Source: Halocatena marina
Lineage (GTDB): Archaea > Halobacteriota > Halobacteria > Halobacteriales > Haloarculaceae
DNA: 64,000 nt
Assembly (NCBI RefSeq): GCF_025913575.1
Contig: NZ_CP109785.1
Location: forward strand, 1,674,001-1,738,000
Reading direction: 5' to 3'
Shown piece by piece: positions 9,674 to 18,652 of the stretch (positions are counted from its first letter, which is position 1; every line of letters begins with the position of its first letter). The position numbers were made by a program, and so were the translations under genes. The notes beneath the pieces are model-generated. The model was not told the origin of the DNA. It saw only the letters and a list, made by a program, of their open reading frames with translations, and ran no database searches.

Positions 9674-11083
9674 ATGCAAAAGAACGATACATATGTGAGT
9701 CGTCGGGCCTTGCTCCAGACTGTCAGTCTCATTGGAGCAAGTGTTGCGACTAGTAGTGTTGTGACCGCCTCGGAAACAGATCGTCCCAACCGAAAGGAGA
9801 TCGTCGTCGGGGTAACCGACGACAAATCTCCCGATGATATAGCTGTCGATCTTTTGGGAGTCGAGTTGACGGCGGATACACGCGTACTTCAGACGAATGA
9901 GTCACTCGGATTTATGACACTCACAGTGCCGACAAGTACTGAAAGTGACGCCTCTACGATGGCGGCTACCATTCGTGAGAACGAGGGGGTACGGTACGTT
10001 GAGGACGTCACTTATTACCAGCCACAGGGAATCATTTCGAGCACGTCTGTCCCCTCAGACCCAGGCTTCTCTGATCAGTACGCCCCTCAGTTAGTGAACG
10101 CGCCAGCTGCGTGGGACCACGTCGGATTCAATACCCAATCCGACGTAACCATCGCCGTCATCGATCAGGGGATCGATTACAATCATTTGGATCTTGTTTC
10201 TCAATTTGGCGGTGATAAGGGCCACGACTTCATGACATTTAAACTATCTTCTGCTGGTGGTGGTCTCTTATCCGGAATAAATCTACTGTCGAGTCTTAAT
10301 CTATCATCCGGCTGTTCTCAGACCCAGCAAACCGGGAGAGATGACGATCCATTCCCCGAATGGACCACAGAGGGTGCTAAAGTCGAAGTCGCGACGAGTT
10401 CCGGTACCCAGTGTGTGACCACGTATGAGAGCCACGGGACTCACGTCGCTGGGATCGCTGCTGGGACAACTAATAATAACAGTGGTATCGCTGGCGTCAG
10501 CAACGCGTCGTTACTGTCGTATAGAGCACTCAATCCAGCGGGTGGACGATCGGATGATATCGCTGCTGCCGTGCAGAACGCAGTCGACAACGGGGCACGC
10601 CTGATCAATATGAGTCTCGGTGGCTCTCAACCGACACAAGTGATGAAAGACGCCGTGTCATACGCCCGCGAGAACGGTGTGCTCCCGATCTGTGCAGCTG
10701 GAAACAGCGGTGGTTCAGTTAGTTATCCCGCAGCGTACGACGAGTGCATTGCGGTCGCTGCCGTCGACGAGAATAAAGCCCCGGCCTCCTTCACCAGCCA
10801 CGGTCCAGAAATCGATGTTGCTGGTCCCGGTGTCGACGTTCTCTCGTCGATACCCGATGGAATTCCAGACGAGAATGGTTACCTGAGATACCACGGGACC
10901 TCAATGGCATCCCCTGCCGTCTGCGGCGTCGCCGCACTCGGACTCGCTGCAAATCCCGAATGGGACGCCGATACGCTTGCAACGCTGCTCCGTGAAACTG
11001 CCACCCCTATCGACGGTGTCGATACGGACTATCAGGGCCACGGGATCCCAGACGCGGAGGCACTCGTCGATGCGAGTGAGTAA
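9674..11083 (+). CDS. secreted subtilisin-like serine protease (halolysin family, S8)
   Basis: 469-residue exported protease. The leader has a twin-arginine start (VSRRALLQTV) and hydrophobic core, then an I9-type propeptide (about 40-120). The catalytic triad is visible: Asp164 in AVIDQGID, His254 in SHGTHVAG, Ser410 in HGTSMASP, with the oxyanion Asn344 in CAAGNSGG. Unlike classical halolysins it has no long C-terminal extension. An insertion of roughly 55 residues (about 186-243) between the Asp and His motifs includes a GGGLLSGINLLSSLNLSSG segment, and Cys214 with Cys247 could form a disulfide. It probably degrades extracellular protein and is matured by autoproteolysis. Monocistronic, flanked by spacers. 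Confidence 0.95.
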   Translation: MQKNDTYVSRRALLQTVSLIGASVATSSVVTASETDRPNRKEIVVGVTDDKSPDDIAVDLLGVELTADTRVLQTNESLGFMTLTVPTSTESDASTMAATIRENEGVRYVEDVTYYQPQGIISSTSVPSDPGFSDQYAPQLVNAPAAWDHVGFNTQSDVTIAVIDQGIDYNHLDLVSQFGGDKGHDFMTFKLSSAGGGLLSGINLLSSLNLSSGCSQTQQTGRDDDPFPEWTTEGAKVEVATSSGTQCVTTYESHGTHVAGIAAGTTNNNSGIAGVSNASLLSYRALNPAGGRSDDIAAAVQNAVDNGARLINMSLGGSQPTQVMKDAVSYARENGVLPICAAGNSGGSVSYPAAYDECIAVAAVDENKAPASFTSHGPEIDVAGPGVDVLSSIPDGIPDENGYLRYHGTSMASPAVCGVAALGLAANPEWDADTLATLLRETATPIDGVDTDYQGHGIPDAEALVDASE

Positions 11084-11356
11084 TACGAAGACTGCAGAGA
11101 GATAGGCAAGGAGCACTGCGAAAGCAATCGAATAAGCTATTCATCAACTTATTAAAAGCTAATTGCTAACTGGTTCGGAGCTATCAGACACTAAGTGAGT
11201 GGATTGGTTATTCGCTTTTGAATGTGCTTGTTCTGTCGATCAGTTTCCTTCGATAGGACATGACACAGAGTGCTCCTATGAGAAAACTATGACAGAGACG
11301 TAATTCGATAACAAGATATCAAGTGCTCGCTTCGATTCGAAATGACTTCCCGTGTA

Positions 11357-11662
11357 TTAGCTCTCTAATCTCTCTTTTTCATCACCCCACACCCAATCTG
11401 ACTCGTCGACAACTGTGTCCAAGCGGTGAATCTCTTTCACGAGATCCATATACTGATAGCATCTCGGACAGGTATACGGTTCATCAAGGCTCTCTGACGT
11501 TCGATAGGACTTGAGTACGCTCTCACAGTCTCGACAGTAAAGAAGGGCCGAGTCCGCACGTCGAATAATTGCCCATCGAACATCTGTGAGAGTGCACGTG
11601 CTTGGCTCACCGGATTCCGGAGTAACGCGCACACGTACCTCTCGTGTGCCTCTATCTGACAT
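11357..11662 (-). CDS. small zinc-ribbon-like protein of unknown function
   Basis: 101-residue acidic protein with two CxxC pairs (Cys43-x2-Cys46 and Cys65-x2-Cys68: YCRDC and CPRCY), the spacing of a zinc ribbon. The C-terminus is acidic (DESDWVWGDEKERLES). The start at MSDRGTREVRV was chosen over an upstream ATG 24 bp earlier because it gives the typical haloarchaeal N-terminus. Small zinc-finger proteins are common in haloarchaea, often with regulatory roles, but no function is known here. It lies tail-to-tail with the subtilase gene across 270 bp. Confidence 0.6.
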   Translation of the reverse strand: MSDRGTREVRVRVTPESGEPSTCTLTDVRWAIIRRADSALLYCRDCESVLKSYRTSESLDEPYTCPRCYQYMDLVKEIHRLDTVVDESDWVWGDEKERLES

Positions 11663-12191
11663 TCTCACCGGCTCGTATATCCGCAACTATCCGCTTCACG
11701 AAACGACTCTATTAGGAAGCTGTATAAAAACATTATCCATAAATACATCAGACGTCATCTATGCCTTAGTTAATTGTGTGAACGAGTTAGAATATTCATG
11801 GATGAAATTCGGAGATGATACATCAGATCTGACTTGGCACACAAGAGTACATTGTCAATTACCGCAACACTATTTCGACAATCGTGGATCACACATCTAT
11901 GCACCGAGATGACATAGTAAATTCTGTATAGAATAGTTGTAATAGAAGTATCGATTTCTGTTGACAATCACTTACATCACTGCAATTATATATGTTCAAC
12001 ATTTACACTGTCTTGTTTACAACACATCGAACATCTCCTGAGTTAACGTCTCCTTGCAGTCTTCGTATCCTCACTTCACCGTAACCGACACACTTGGAAA
12101 GCGTTGTAATCCATCATATGAATACTCATATGATAGTATTTATATCCATCCGACAGATAGTGGAAGGATATACGTGAAGACTATTCATCTC
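11663..12191. other. AT-rich spacer
   Basis: No supported gene. It contains AT-rich boxes near 11710-11720 and 11985-11995 that could be promoters for the flanking divergent genes. Confidence 0.35.
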
Positions 12192-12548
12192 ATGCTCAAT
12201 GTTACTACTTCAATTCCGTTTTCACTCCTTATTGTGTTTGCATTTGCGAGATTCGTCTATTGGGACACGACCCGTCGTGGACTCTCACAGCAGACGTGTC
12301 GACGATGGACGAAATATGTTGGACTCGTTAGCTTTTGTGGGTTCTTCCTGAGCATGTTCGTGATCGACAACGTCATCATTCAGATGAACTTCCATCTGCG
12401 TGGATACGATCCTGCTCTGAATGCAGTAACTAACAGAGACCTCTTCTACTGGCAATTCGAAACCGGCGCAGTGATTAGCGCATTCGCCGTCCTCGTGTAT
12501 AGTGTTGGGAGTCGACTGAGGCCACTCACATCAGAGCGAGAATCGTAG
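12192..12548 (+). CDS. small integral membrane protein of unknown function
   Basis: 118 residues with about three predicted membrane helices: 8-23 (FSLLIVFAFARF), 43-65 (VGLVSFCGFFLSMFVID) and 93-108 (GAVISAFAVLVYSVG). The start at MLNVTTSIPFS begins just before the first helix; an upstream extension of 46 residues is possible but has no membrane or haloarchaeal character. Probably a lineage-specific haloarchaeal membrane protein. It stands alone and no function is suggested by context. Confidence 0.55.
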   Translation: MLNVTTSIPFSLLIVFAFARFVYWDTTRRGLSQQTCRRWTKYVGLVSFCGFFLSMFVIDNVIIQMNFHLRGYDPALNAVTNRDLFYWQFETGAVISAFAVLVYSVGSRLRPLTSERES

Positions 12549-12708
12549 CTGCGAGTATCACTTTCAGTGAGATCCCCCGAAACAATCGTTAGTCCGTAAC
12601 CGCCACCCAAAGCCCAGGACGTCTCTGGGGGTCGGTTCGCCAGTTCAAATTAGATCTTGGTTGCTCTCAGATCGAACAGAACAAGTGGCGTAACAGAGCC
12701 AGAGCAGG

Positions 12709-14202
12709 CTAGAGAACGACGCTCTTTGTCGTGGTAAATGCCTCGATGGAGTAACCAATTCCTTCTCGACCGATGCCCGAATCTTTTGTCCCACCGAACG
12801 GAATGTCGCCGATGCCGTGGGAGGGAGGTCGATTGATGGAAACTGCTCCCGCCTCGATACGATCAGCTAAAGACAGCGCTCGGTCGTAGTCGTCTGTGAA
12901 CACGCAGGCGTCAAGACCGAGATCACTTCCATTAATCATATCCAGTGCATGCGCTTCCTCGGCGAACGGTGTCACGCTGATAACGGGACCGAACTGCTCT
13001 TCGTTGACGATGCGTGCCTCCGCAGGCACGTCGGCAAGCAGTGTCGGTTCGAACCAGCGTCCTTCATTGTCACTAATCGACTCCGCCGGAGCGTCGCTCA
13101 TTTCTTGCAGTTCGTCTGCACTCGTGAACCGATGACCACCCCGAACGAGGGTTGCCCCGCTGTCGATGGCGTCAACAACGAGTTCTGTGACCCACTCTGC
13201 CTGTTGTTCACTGATGAGCGGCCCGAGATCGGTATCGCCATCGAACAAATCGCCCTGAACCCAGTTGTCCATTCGCTCGTCGATCGCCTCAACTAGCTCG
13301 TCGTGCACTGAGTCGTGTGCGAGAACACGGCTAATAGCTGAACAGCGCTGGCCAGCGTACTTGAGGGCCCCCCGAGCACAGGCAGCCGCGGCAACCGCGA
13401 GATCGGCGTCGGGGAAAACGACTGCTGGAGCGTTGCCACCGAGCTCTAAATGGAGACGGACCATCCCGCTCTGTTGGGCGACACGTTTCCCTGCGGCCGA
13501 GGAGCCAGTCATTGCGATGGCATCAACCCGATCGTCGCTGGCGAGGACATCACCGATATCCCTGCTCCGACCCGTGACCAAATTGAAAGCACCGTCTGGC
13601 AGATCGATGTTCGCAATGACATCAGTCAGAATGACAGCACTCACCGGTGTCTCACTGGCCGGTTTCACGACGACGCTATTGCCTGCTGCCAGCGCCGGTG
13701 CCACGTGCAGTGCAGTGGTCGACAGCGGGTAGTTGTACGGTGTTATACAGAGAACCGTCCCGACGGGCTGAGGTTTCACGATTGCCTGCCAGCCCTCGTG
13801 GCCCCGCGTACTCCCTTCGAGAAACTCACCCCGAAGCGATCTGGCCTCTTCTGCGCCCCGACGGAATCGCTCTGCAGCTGCCCTCACCTCACCGCGGGCA
13901 CTCGTGACAGGCTTTCCCGCTTCGTGGACGATGGTTTCGGCGAGTTCGTCTTCGCGCTCAAGCAGTCCATCAGCAATCGCTTCGAGCCATCGGGCGCGCT
14001 GGACGATGGTTGTCTCACGCATCCGACGTGTGGCAGCGTGGGCGGCCGCGAGTGCTGCCTCTGCGTGGTCGGGTGCACCTGCGGCGACGCGCCCGGCAAT
14101 GGTGCCGGTAGCGGGGTTCATCACCTCAAGAAACGCTTCGGTGGCCACCCACTCGCCGCCGATAAACAGCTGACGGGTAGCACGTTTTGTTTCTGCACCC
14201 AT
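12709..14202 (-). CDS. NAD(P)-dependent aldehyde dehydrogenase
   Basis: 497-residue ALDH superfamily enzyme oxidising an aldehyde to the acid. Visible landmarks are PYNYP (oxyanion Asn157), the general base Glu253 in LELGGNAP, and the nucleophile Cys287 in GQRCSA. GSSAAGKRV matches the nucleotide-binding loop, and the C-terminal GIGDIPFGGTKDSGIGREG is typical of the lactaldehyde/glyceraldehyde-3-phosphate (non-phosphorylating) branch. The start at MGAETKRATRQLF was preferred to one 27 bp upstream. Given the glycerol/dihydroxyacetone genes nearby, a three-carbon aldehyde substrate is plausible but inferred. Confidence 0.93.
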   Translation of the reverse strand: MGAETKRATRQLFIGGEWVATEAFLEVMNPATGTIAGRVAAGAPDHAEAALAAAHAATRRMRETTIVQRARWLEAIADGLLEREDELAETIVHEAGKPVTSARGEVRAAAERFRRGAEEARSLRGEFLEGSTRGHEGWQAIVKPQPVGTVLCITPYNYPLSTTALHVAPALAAGNSVVVKPASETPVSAVILTDVIANIDLPDGAFNLVTGRSRDIGDVLASDDRVDAIAMTGSSAAGKRVAQQSGMVRLHLELGGNAPAVVFPDADLAVAAAACARGALKYAGQRCSAISRVLAHDSVHDELVEAIDERMDNWVQGDLFDGDTDLGPLISEQQAEWVTELVVDAIDSGATLVRGGHRFTSADELQEMSDAPAESISDNEGRWFEPTLLADVPAEARIVNEEQFGPVISVTPFAEEAHALDMINGSDLGLDACVFTDDYDRALSLADRIEAGAVSINRPPSHGIGDIPFGGTKDSGIGREGIGYSIEAFTTTKSVVL

Positions 14203-14414
14203 ATCGAAGACTAGACTCTGCATTAACATAAAATTTGATTCAGATATTGGTACTATCTCGGTCCATCTTGTGGAGGACTCTCCGCGATCGTCGTAAAATG
14301 AGCCGTATACACCGGTTGTAGAACTGCACGTGTGTTCCGGCGTGAATCGTATGTTGGTGTTGCAGGACCCTCAGAGCTATCTCTCGTGCTACAATCTACG
14401 GCCGTGGAACGAGG

Positions 14415-14690
14415 CTACCATCCGCGATCTCTGATTCGGTGTTGAGCACTGGTGTATCCAAGCGCGAACAGGAGCATCCCGCCAAGCAGTAGAAGGCCTC
14501 CAATCGTCGGGAGAGAGCTCAATCCGACGCTGCTTCCGTTTGGACCAATGAGAACAACCAGTACGATACCGGTGATGGTGACACCAAGACCGACGAGGCT
14601 GAGCGGATTCAGGAAGGCGAATCGGAGATACTCCCTGGTCGTGATGGGATTACTCGTCTCGTTGTTCTCTACGATCTCATCATCACTCAT
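14415..14690 (-). CDS. two-helix membrane protein of unknown function
   Basis: 91 residues: an acidic N-terminus (MSDDEIVENNETSN), then two hydrophobic helices at about 31-50 (VGLGVTITGIVLVVLI) and 60-79 (LPTIGGLLLLGGMLLFALG), and a short basic tail. This is a typical small haloarchaeal membrane protein. It is divergent from the 55-residue membrane protein gene at 14801 across about 110 bp, so the two may share a promoter region. No function can be assigned. Confidence 0.65.
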   Translation of the reverse strand: MSDDEIVENNETSNPITTREYLRFAFLNPLSLVGLGVTITGIVLVVLIGPNGSSVGLSSLPTIGGLLLLGGMLLFALGYTSAQHRIRDRGW

Positions 14691-14800
14691 ACCATACCTC
14701 CACGCAGTCGATGAATGCTCGTAGCTGGACGCGGTTCGTCAAGATCGTCTGATGGGTCGTGACCTGTCCTTTCATAATCGGTGGCTCGTAGGTGTGACGT

Positions 14801-14968
14801 ATGGACGATGCGGTGATCAACGCGTTGGGTGTGTTCGTCGTGGTCGGAGCTGGTATCATCGTTGCGGGCCTCGTCATGGGACAGCTCCGCGCTGCGCTAC
14901 TCCTCTCTGTCTCCGTGGGAGCGACGTTCGGTGTTATGACCTACTTCCTCTTTCGACAGGGCAGATGA
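14801..14968 (+). CDS. 55-residue single/double-helix membrane protein
   Basis: A very short frame with a clear coding look: ATG, an acidic start (MDDAVINALG), two hydrophobic stretches (GVFVVVGAGIIVAGLVMG and ALLLSVSVGATFGVMTYF) separated by a polar QLR, ending FRQGR and TGA. GC-rich third positions match neighbouring genes. It is convergent with the GlpF-type gene, about 50 bp from its end. Function unknown. Confidence 0.5.
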   Translation: MDDAVINALGVFVVVGAGIIVAGLVMGQLRAALLLSVSVGATFGVMTYFLFRQGR

Positions 14969-15020
14969 GCATCGCTGACGGTAGGAGAGACCAGCAGATC
15001 GAATCGAAGCCGGTCTCACG

Positions 15021-15929
15021 TTACTCAGTAGCCTCCTCAACCGCTTCTCGTGGTCCTTCGCCCGGCTCTCTGGGTTCTTCGTCGGACGTTTCATCGATGT
15101 ACCGGTGCGTTAAGTACTCGTAGATTCCGCCACCGATGATACCACCAACGATGGTCGAAACTGTCGGCAGCCACCACCCACCACGCGGGCCAGGAAAAGC
15201 GATGTTTCCGTAGCCGACGAGATATCCGAAGATACGCGGACCGAGGTCACGCGCCGGATTTAATGCGGCCATACTGATCGGTGCCTCGTACTGAACGAGG
15301 GCGGCAACCAGCAGCCCGACGAGGAATGCGAACAGCCCTGGAGTCGCGCTGGGTGCCATCTCGTTTTCGGCGTCGGCGAGTGCAAAGATGACTCCGACGA
15401 GAATCGCCGTGATGACGACCTCACTGAAGAACGCTTGCTCGAACGAGACGAGGTTTGCGACCTCCGTGAGGCTGCTTGCGTCGCCAACGACCACGCCGGC
15501 GAACGCCGGGTTTGGGAAGAACGTCCAGAGAGTCATTCCCGTAATCGAACTCCCGGGATCCCCTGGTGAAATTCCGTTAGCCTGATGGAATGCTTGATAC
15601 CACCCTTGCCACGTGAACCAGAGCGTTGCTGCCGCGAGAAATGCTCCGAGCAGTTGGCTCGCAATATAACCGGGGACGCGGCGCCACGGAAAGTCACCCC
15701 AGACAGCAAATCCCAACGTGACCGCGGGATTGATGTGTGCCTGCGAGACACCACCTGCCCAGTACACCCCGAACATCACGGCGAACCCCCACAGGATAGC
15801 GACACCGAACAGGCCGTACGCCTCCGTGAGAATGGACACGACAACTGATCCGTCGCCGAAAAAGATGAGGATGAACGTCCCCACGATTTCGTTTATATAC
15901 TGTGGAGTCCAGTTTTCCTCATCGGCCAT
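15021..15929 (-). CDS. glpF: glycerol facilitator / aquaglyceroporin (MIP family)
   Basis: 302-residue MIP channel with both NPA boxes: HINPAVTLG in the first half and ALNPARDLGPRIFGY in the second. The Asp-Leu-Gly-Pro-Arg that follows the second NPA box is the hallmark of glycerol-conducting rather than water-only channels. Six membrane helices are apparent. The C-terminus is a 25-residue acidic tail (DETSDEEPREPGEG). It probably lets glycerol (and perhaps dihydroxyacetone) enter by diffusion. It sits next to HPr, enzyme I and the dihydroxyacetone kinase genes, which would trap the three-carbon substrate by phosphorylation. An AT-rich actttataatg box near 16107 may be its promoter, with a long leader. 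Confidence 0.92.
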   Translation of the reverse strand: MADEENWTPQYINEIVGTFILIFFGDGSVVVSILTEAYGLFGVAILWGFAVMFGVYWAGGVSQAHINPAVTLGFAVWGDFPWRRVPGYIASQLLGAFLAAATLWFTWQGWYQAFHQANGISPGDPGSSITGMTLWTFFPNPAFAGVVVGDASSLTEVANLVSFEQAFFSEVVITAILVGVIFALADAENEMAPSATPGLFAFLVGLLVAALVQYEAPISMAALNPARDLGPRIFGYLVGYGNIAFPGPRGGWWLPTVSTIVGGIIGGGIYEYLTHRYIDETSDEEPREPGEGPREAVEEATE

Positions 15930-16334
15930 GACACGCTCCCTCCATGCTGATGCCTTGGCTGGCAGTTTGTGTCCAGTTGTGTGTTCGTTCGTACATGGTC
16001 TTGTGTTTCGTATGTGTTTGTTCGCGTTGATCTAGCTGCCACGTCACCGTTTGTACTCCTGTATTCTATGTGTTGTGTCACCAGTACATACACAGACAAT
16101 CATTATAAAGTTTTTTGTCGTTTTAGATGCCGTCCATTTTTTGTCTCGTCTGTATTACAGCAGTCCTCGGGCTACTCTCGGAGTTCACGTCAGCGGCCGA
16201 ACAGCAGAACCACGAACGTCGGCAATACTGACCGTCTGATGGCCAGTGTTGTTCATGAAACTTCATTCCAATTGGATGTAGAGGCAAGGCGAGGAACAAA
16301 GAGTTTAGTTCTCCTGTCGAAAAAGAACCGATGA
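15930..16334. other. divergent promoter region between glpF and HPr genes
   Basis: No gene supported. It holds a TATA-like ACTTTATAATG on the minus strand at about 16102-16112 and an AGTTTAGTT box at 16299 on the plus strand, 35 nt before the HPr start. Confidence 0.4.
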
Positions 16335-16613
16335 ATGCCGATGGAGCGAGTCGTCACGATCGTTCCGGAGGCGGGGCTCCACGCACGCCCTGCATCCCGG
16401 TTCGTTCAGACAGCGAATGAATTCGAATGTGAGCTTCGCATCGGACCAGCCGACGGAAGCGACGATCCCGTGAACGCCCGCAGTATGCTTGCGGTTACTG
16501 GACTCGGCGTAGAGCACGGTGAGAGGGTTAGCGTTATCGCCGACGGTAACGACGCAACTGCTGCGCTCGATGCCCTTGAAGACGTACTATCGACCGAAGA
16601 GGCAGTGGGATGA
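16335..16613 (+). CDS. ptsH: phosphocarrier protein HPr
   Basis: 92-residue HPr (90 if the second ATG at 16341 is used). The active-site motif GLHARPAS contains the phosphoryl-accepting His16 next to Arg18, and NARSMLAVTGLGV covers the Ser-46 region and second helix. HPr carries phosphate from enzyme I to PTS acceptor proteins. It overlaps the enzyme I gene by 4 bp (ATGA), implying coupled translation and stoichiometric production. The only visible EIIA-like acceptor nearby is DhaM, so this relay probably serves dihydroxyacetone kinase. Confidence 0.95.
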   Translation: MPMERVVTIVPEAGLHARPASRFVQTANEFECELRIGPADGSDDPVNARSMLAVTGLGVEHGERVSVIADGNDATAALDALEDVLSTEEAVG

Positions 16614-18280
16614 CAACGCTTTCCGGTACCGGTGTAACGCCGCTGGCTGGGGTTGGTACCGTCCAGTGGTATGACCCGCAGGTTGAGCTCTCCGGTGTTG
16701 ATGCGTCAGAATCGATCGACCCTGAAACAGAGCTAGCGACGTTTGAGCAAGCCCGGGACACTGCCCGCGATGAACTCGAAACCGAGCGCGAGCGAACAGC
16801 CGATCGAATCGGGGACGCCGAGGCAGAGGTGTTCGAAGCACACCTCGGATTCCTTGATGATCCACAGATCACTGAGGGTGTCGAGGAAACCGTCGAAGCA
16901 GGATCGACAGCTCAGGAAGCGGTTGCTGAGACGTTCGGATCTCACATTGAACAGTTCGAGAGCATGGAAGGCCGATTCGCCGAACGCGCCGCTGACCTCC
17001 GGGATCTGCGTGACCGCCTACTCCGAATACTAACAGACAGCGACCGAGTCGACCTATCGGAGTTGCCCGACGGAACAGTCCTGCTGGCCAAGGATCTCGC
17101 GCCCAGCGATACCGCTCGTCTCGATCCTGATGCTGTTGCTGGCATCGCCACGGTCGGGGGAGGCCGCACCTCACACTCTGCTATCTTTGCCCGTTCGCTT
17201 GCAATTCCTGCCGTCGTCGATGTCGGTGAAGAACTATCTGACATCGAGGACGGCACAGAGGTTCTTGTAGACGGCGACGCTGGTACGGTCGTCGTCGATC
17301 CAGAATCGACGCCCGCTACCGAAGCAGCTACTGTCGAGATCAGGACAGAGCAGGTGACGACTGCCGACGGTCGTGCTATTGAAGTTGCTGCGAACGTCGG
17401 TACAACTGATGAGTTGGCTCCGGCCGTCGAGCGCGGCGCAGACGGTGTCGGACTGTTTCGGACCGAATTTCTCTTTCTCGATCGTGAGACGCCACCGACC
17501 GAGACGGAACAGTACGAAACCTACCGTGCAGCGCTTGATGCGTTTCCCACTGGCCGCGTTGTTGTTCGGACGCTCGATGCTGGCGGTGATAAGCCAATCC
17601 CGTATCTTGACCTCCCTGACGAGGAAAATCCCTTTTTGGGCGCTCGCGGGATTCGGCTGTCACTTGATGAGAACGCCGATCTCTTCGAGACGCAACTGCG
17701 AGCACTGTTGCGAGCAGGTGCCGACGGTGCCGGCGATCTCGCGGTCATGTTCCCGATGGTAGCGACAGTGGCTGAGCTCGATCAGGTGCTCACCCGAGTC
17801 GAATCGGTCAGCGATGATCTCACGAGTGAGAACATTGCCCATACTGTTCCCGAGCTCGGAGTGATGATCGAAACACCGTCTGCGGTGTTCTGCGCGCGCG
17901 AATTCGCCGAACGTGTGCAGTTCTTGAGTATCGGCACAAACGACCTCACGCAGTACGTGATGGCGGCCAGCCGCGGATCCGAAGCCGTCACTGATCTCCA
18001 CGATCCACTCCATCCAGCGGTGCTGCGGGCCATCGATCGGACAGTCCGTGAGGGTCATCAGGGTGGCGCGTGGGTTGGTGTCTGCGGTGAAATGGCTGGG
18101 GAGCCAGAACTGACGCCGCTCCTCGTGGGACTCGGAGTCGACGAACTCAGCATGAGTGCTGTAACAATTCCCGCGGTGAAAGCAGCAGTAACAGCGGCGG
18201 ACTCGGACGCGACGCTTATCGAAAGCGTGCTTGCTAGCGAAACGCGTGAGGCAGTCCGCGACCGGCTACACCTTGGATAG
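16610..18280 (+). CDS. ptsI: PTS enzyme I (phosphoenolpyruvate-protein phosphotransferase)
   Basis: 556 residues, near the usual 570. It transfers phosphate from PEP to its own His189 (GGGRTSHSAIFARSLAIPAV, the same number as in E. coli) and then to HPr. The N-terminal HPr-binding helical domain is at about 20-145, the swivelling phosphohistidine domain at 150-225 and the PEP-binding TIM barrel at 250-540. The barrel has DGVGLFRTEFLFLDR, NPFLGARGIR, SIGTNDLTQY and the active Cys in VGVCGEMAGEP. It overlaps ptsH by 4 bp and its 3' end overlaps dhaM, on the other strand, by 15 bp. With HPr and DhaM it completes a PEP-to-dihydroxyacetone phosphorelay. Confidence 0.96.
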   Translation: MTTLSGTGVTPLAGVGTVQWYDPQVELSGVDASESIDPETELATFEQARDTARDELETERERTADRIGDAEAEVFEAHLGFLDDPQITEGVEETVEAGSTAQEAVAETFGSHIEQFESMEGRFAERAADLRDLRDRLLRILTDSDRVDLSELPDGTVLLAKDLAPSDTARLDPDAVAGIATVGGGRTSHSAIFARSLAIPAVVDVGEELSDIEDGTEVLVDGDAGTVVVDPESTPATEAATVEIRTEQVTTADGRAIEVAANVGTTDELAPAVERGADGVGLFRTEFLFLDRETPPTETEQYETYRAALDAFPTGRVVVRTLDAGGDKPIPYLDLPDEENPFLGARGIRLSLDENADLFETQLRALLRAGADGAGDLAVMFPMVATVAELDQVLTRVESVSDDLTSENIAHTVPELGVMIETPSAVFCAREFAERVQFLSIGTNDLTQYVMAASRGSEAVTDLHDPLHPAVLRAIDRTVREGHQGGAWVGVCGEMAGEPELTPLLVGLGVDELSMSAVTIPAVKAAVTAADSDATLIESVLASETREAVRDRLHLG

Positions 18281-18649
18281 CTCGCTGGCCTCTTCTGCGG
18301 AGCTGACGACCGATTCGAGAGTCGCTTTGGAACTCGTTGCTTCAATCGTGGCGTTGAGTGCACCCTCTAAAATTGGTGCATCCGCGATGGCCGCCTCGCC
18401 CTCGAACTGATCGAGAGCAGTCTCCGCGTTGAGAACCGCACTTCCGAGATCGACGAGGATAACGACGGTATCCGCGTCGCCGAGTTCATCAAGTGCAGCA
18501 GAGATGTCGTTGACCGACGTTCCGATACTGCCGTCGGGACCGCCTCCAACAGGAACGATAGGGACATCCGCGTTCCCCATCTGGGCTGCGATTTCGCAGA
18601 TACCTTCTGCCGCCTTCAGGCTGTGTGAGACGACGAGAATACCAACCAT
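18266..18649 (-). CDS. dhaM: dihydroxyacetone kinase phosphotransfer subunit DhaM
   Basis: 127-residue EIIA-mannose-type domain with active His9 in VGILVVSHSLKAAEG and the signature LVDLGSAVLNAE. It takes phosphate from HPr and passes it to ADP bound on DhaL. It consists of the EIIA domain only, unlike E. coli DhaM, which is fused to HPr- and EI-like parts; this agrees with separate HPr and EI genes next door. It ends the leftward dhaKLM operon, 3 bp after dhaL, and its last codons overlap the end of ptsI on the other strand. Confidence 0.94.
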   Translation of the reverse strand: MVGILVVSHSLKAAEGICEIAAQMGNADVPIVPVGGGPDGSIGTSVNDISAALDELGDADTVVILVDLGSAVLNAETALDQFEGEAAIADAPILEGALNATIEATSSKATLESVVSSAEEASELSKV

Positions 18650-18652
18650 CGA

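Noticed and set aside
12590..12650. Stem CCCAG/CTGGG near GTTCAAAT, tRNA-like
   Set aside because: Cannot be folded into a cloverleaf; probably a small hairpin downstream of a gene.
13450..14214. 254-codon frame on the plus strand
   Set aside because: Shadow of the aldehyde dehydrogenase gene; Cys/Arg-rich translation typical of an opposite-strand frame.
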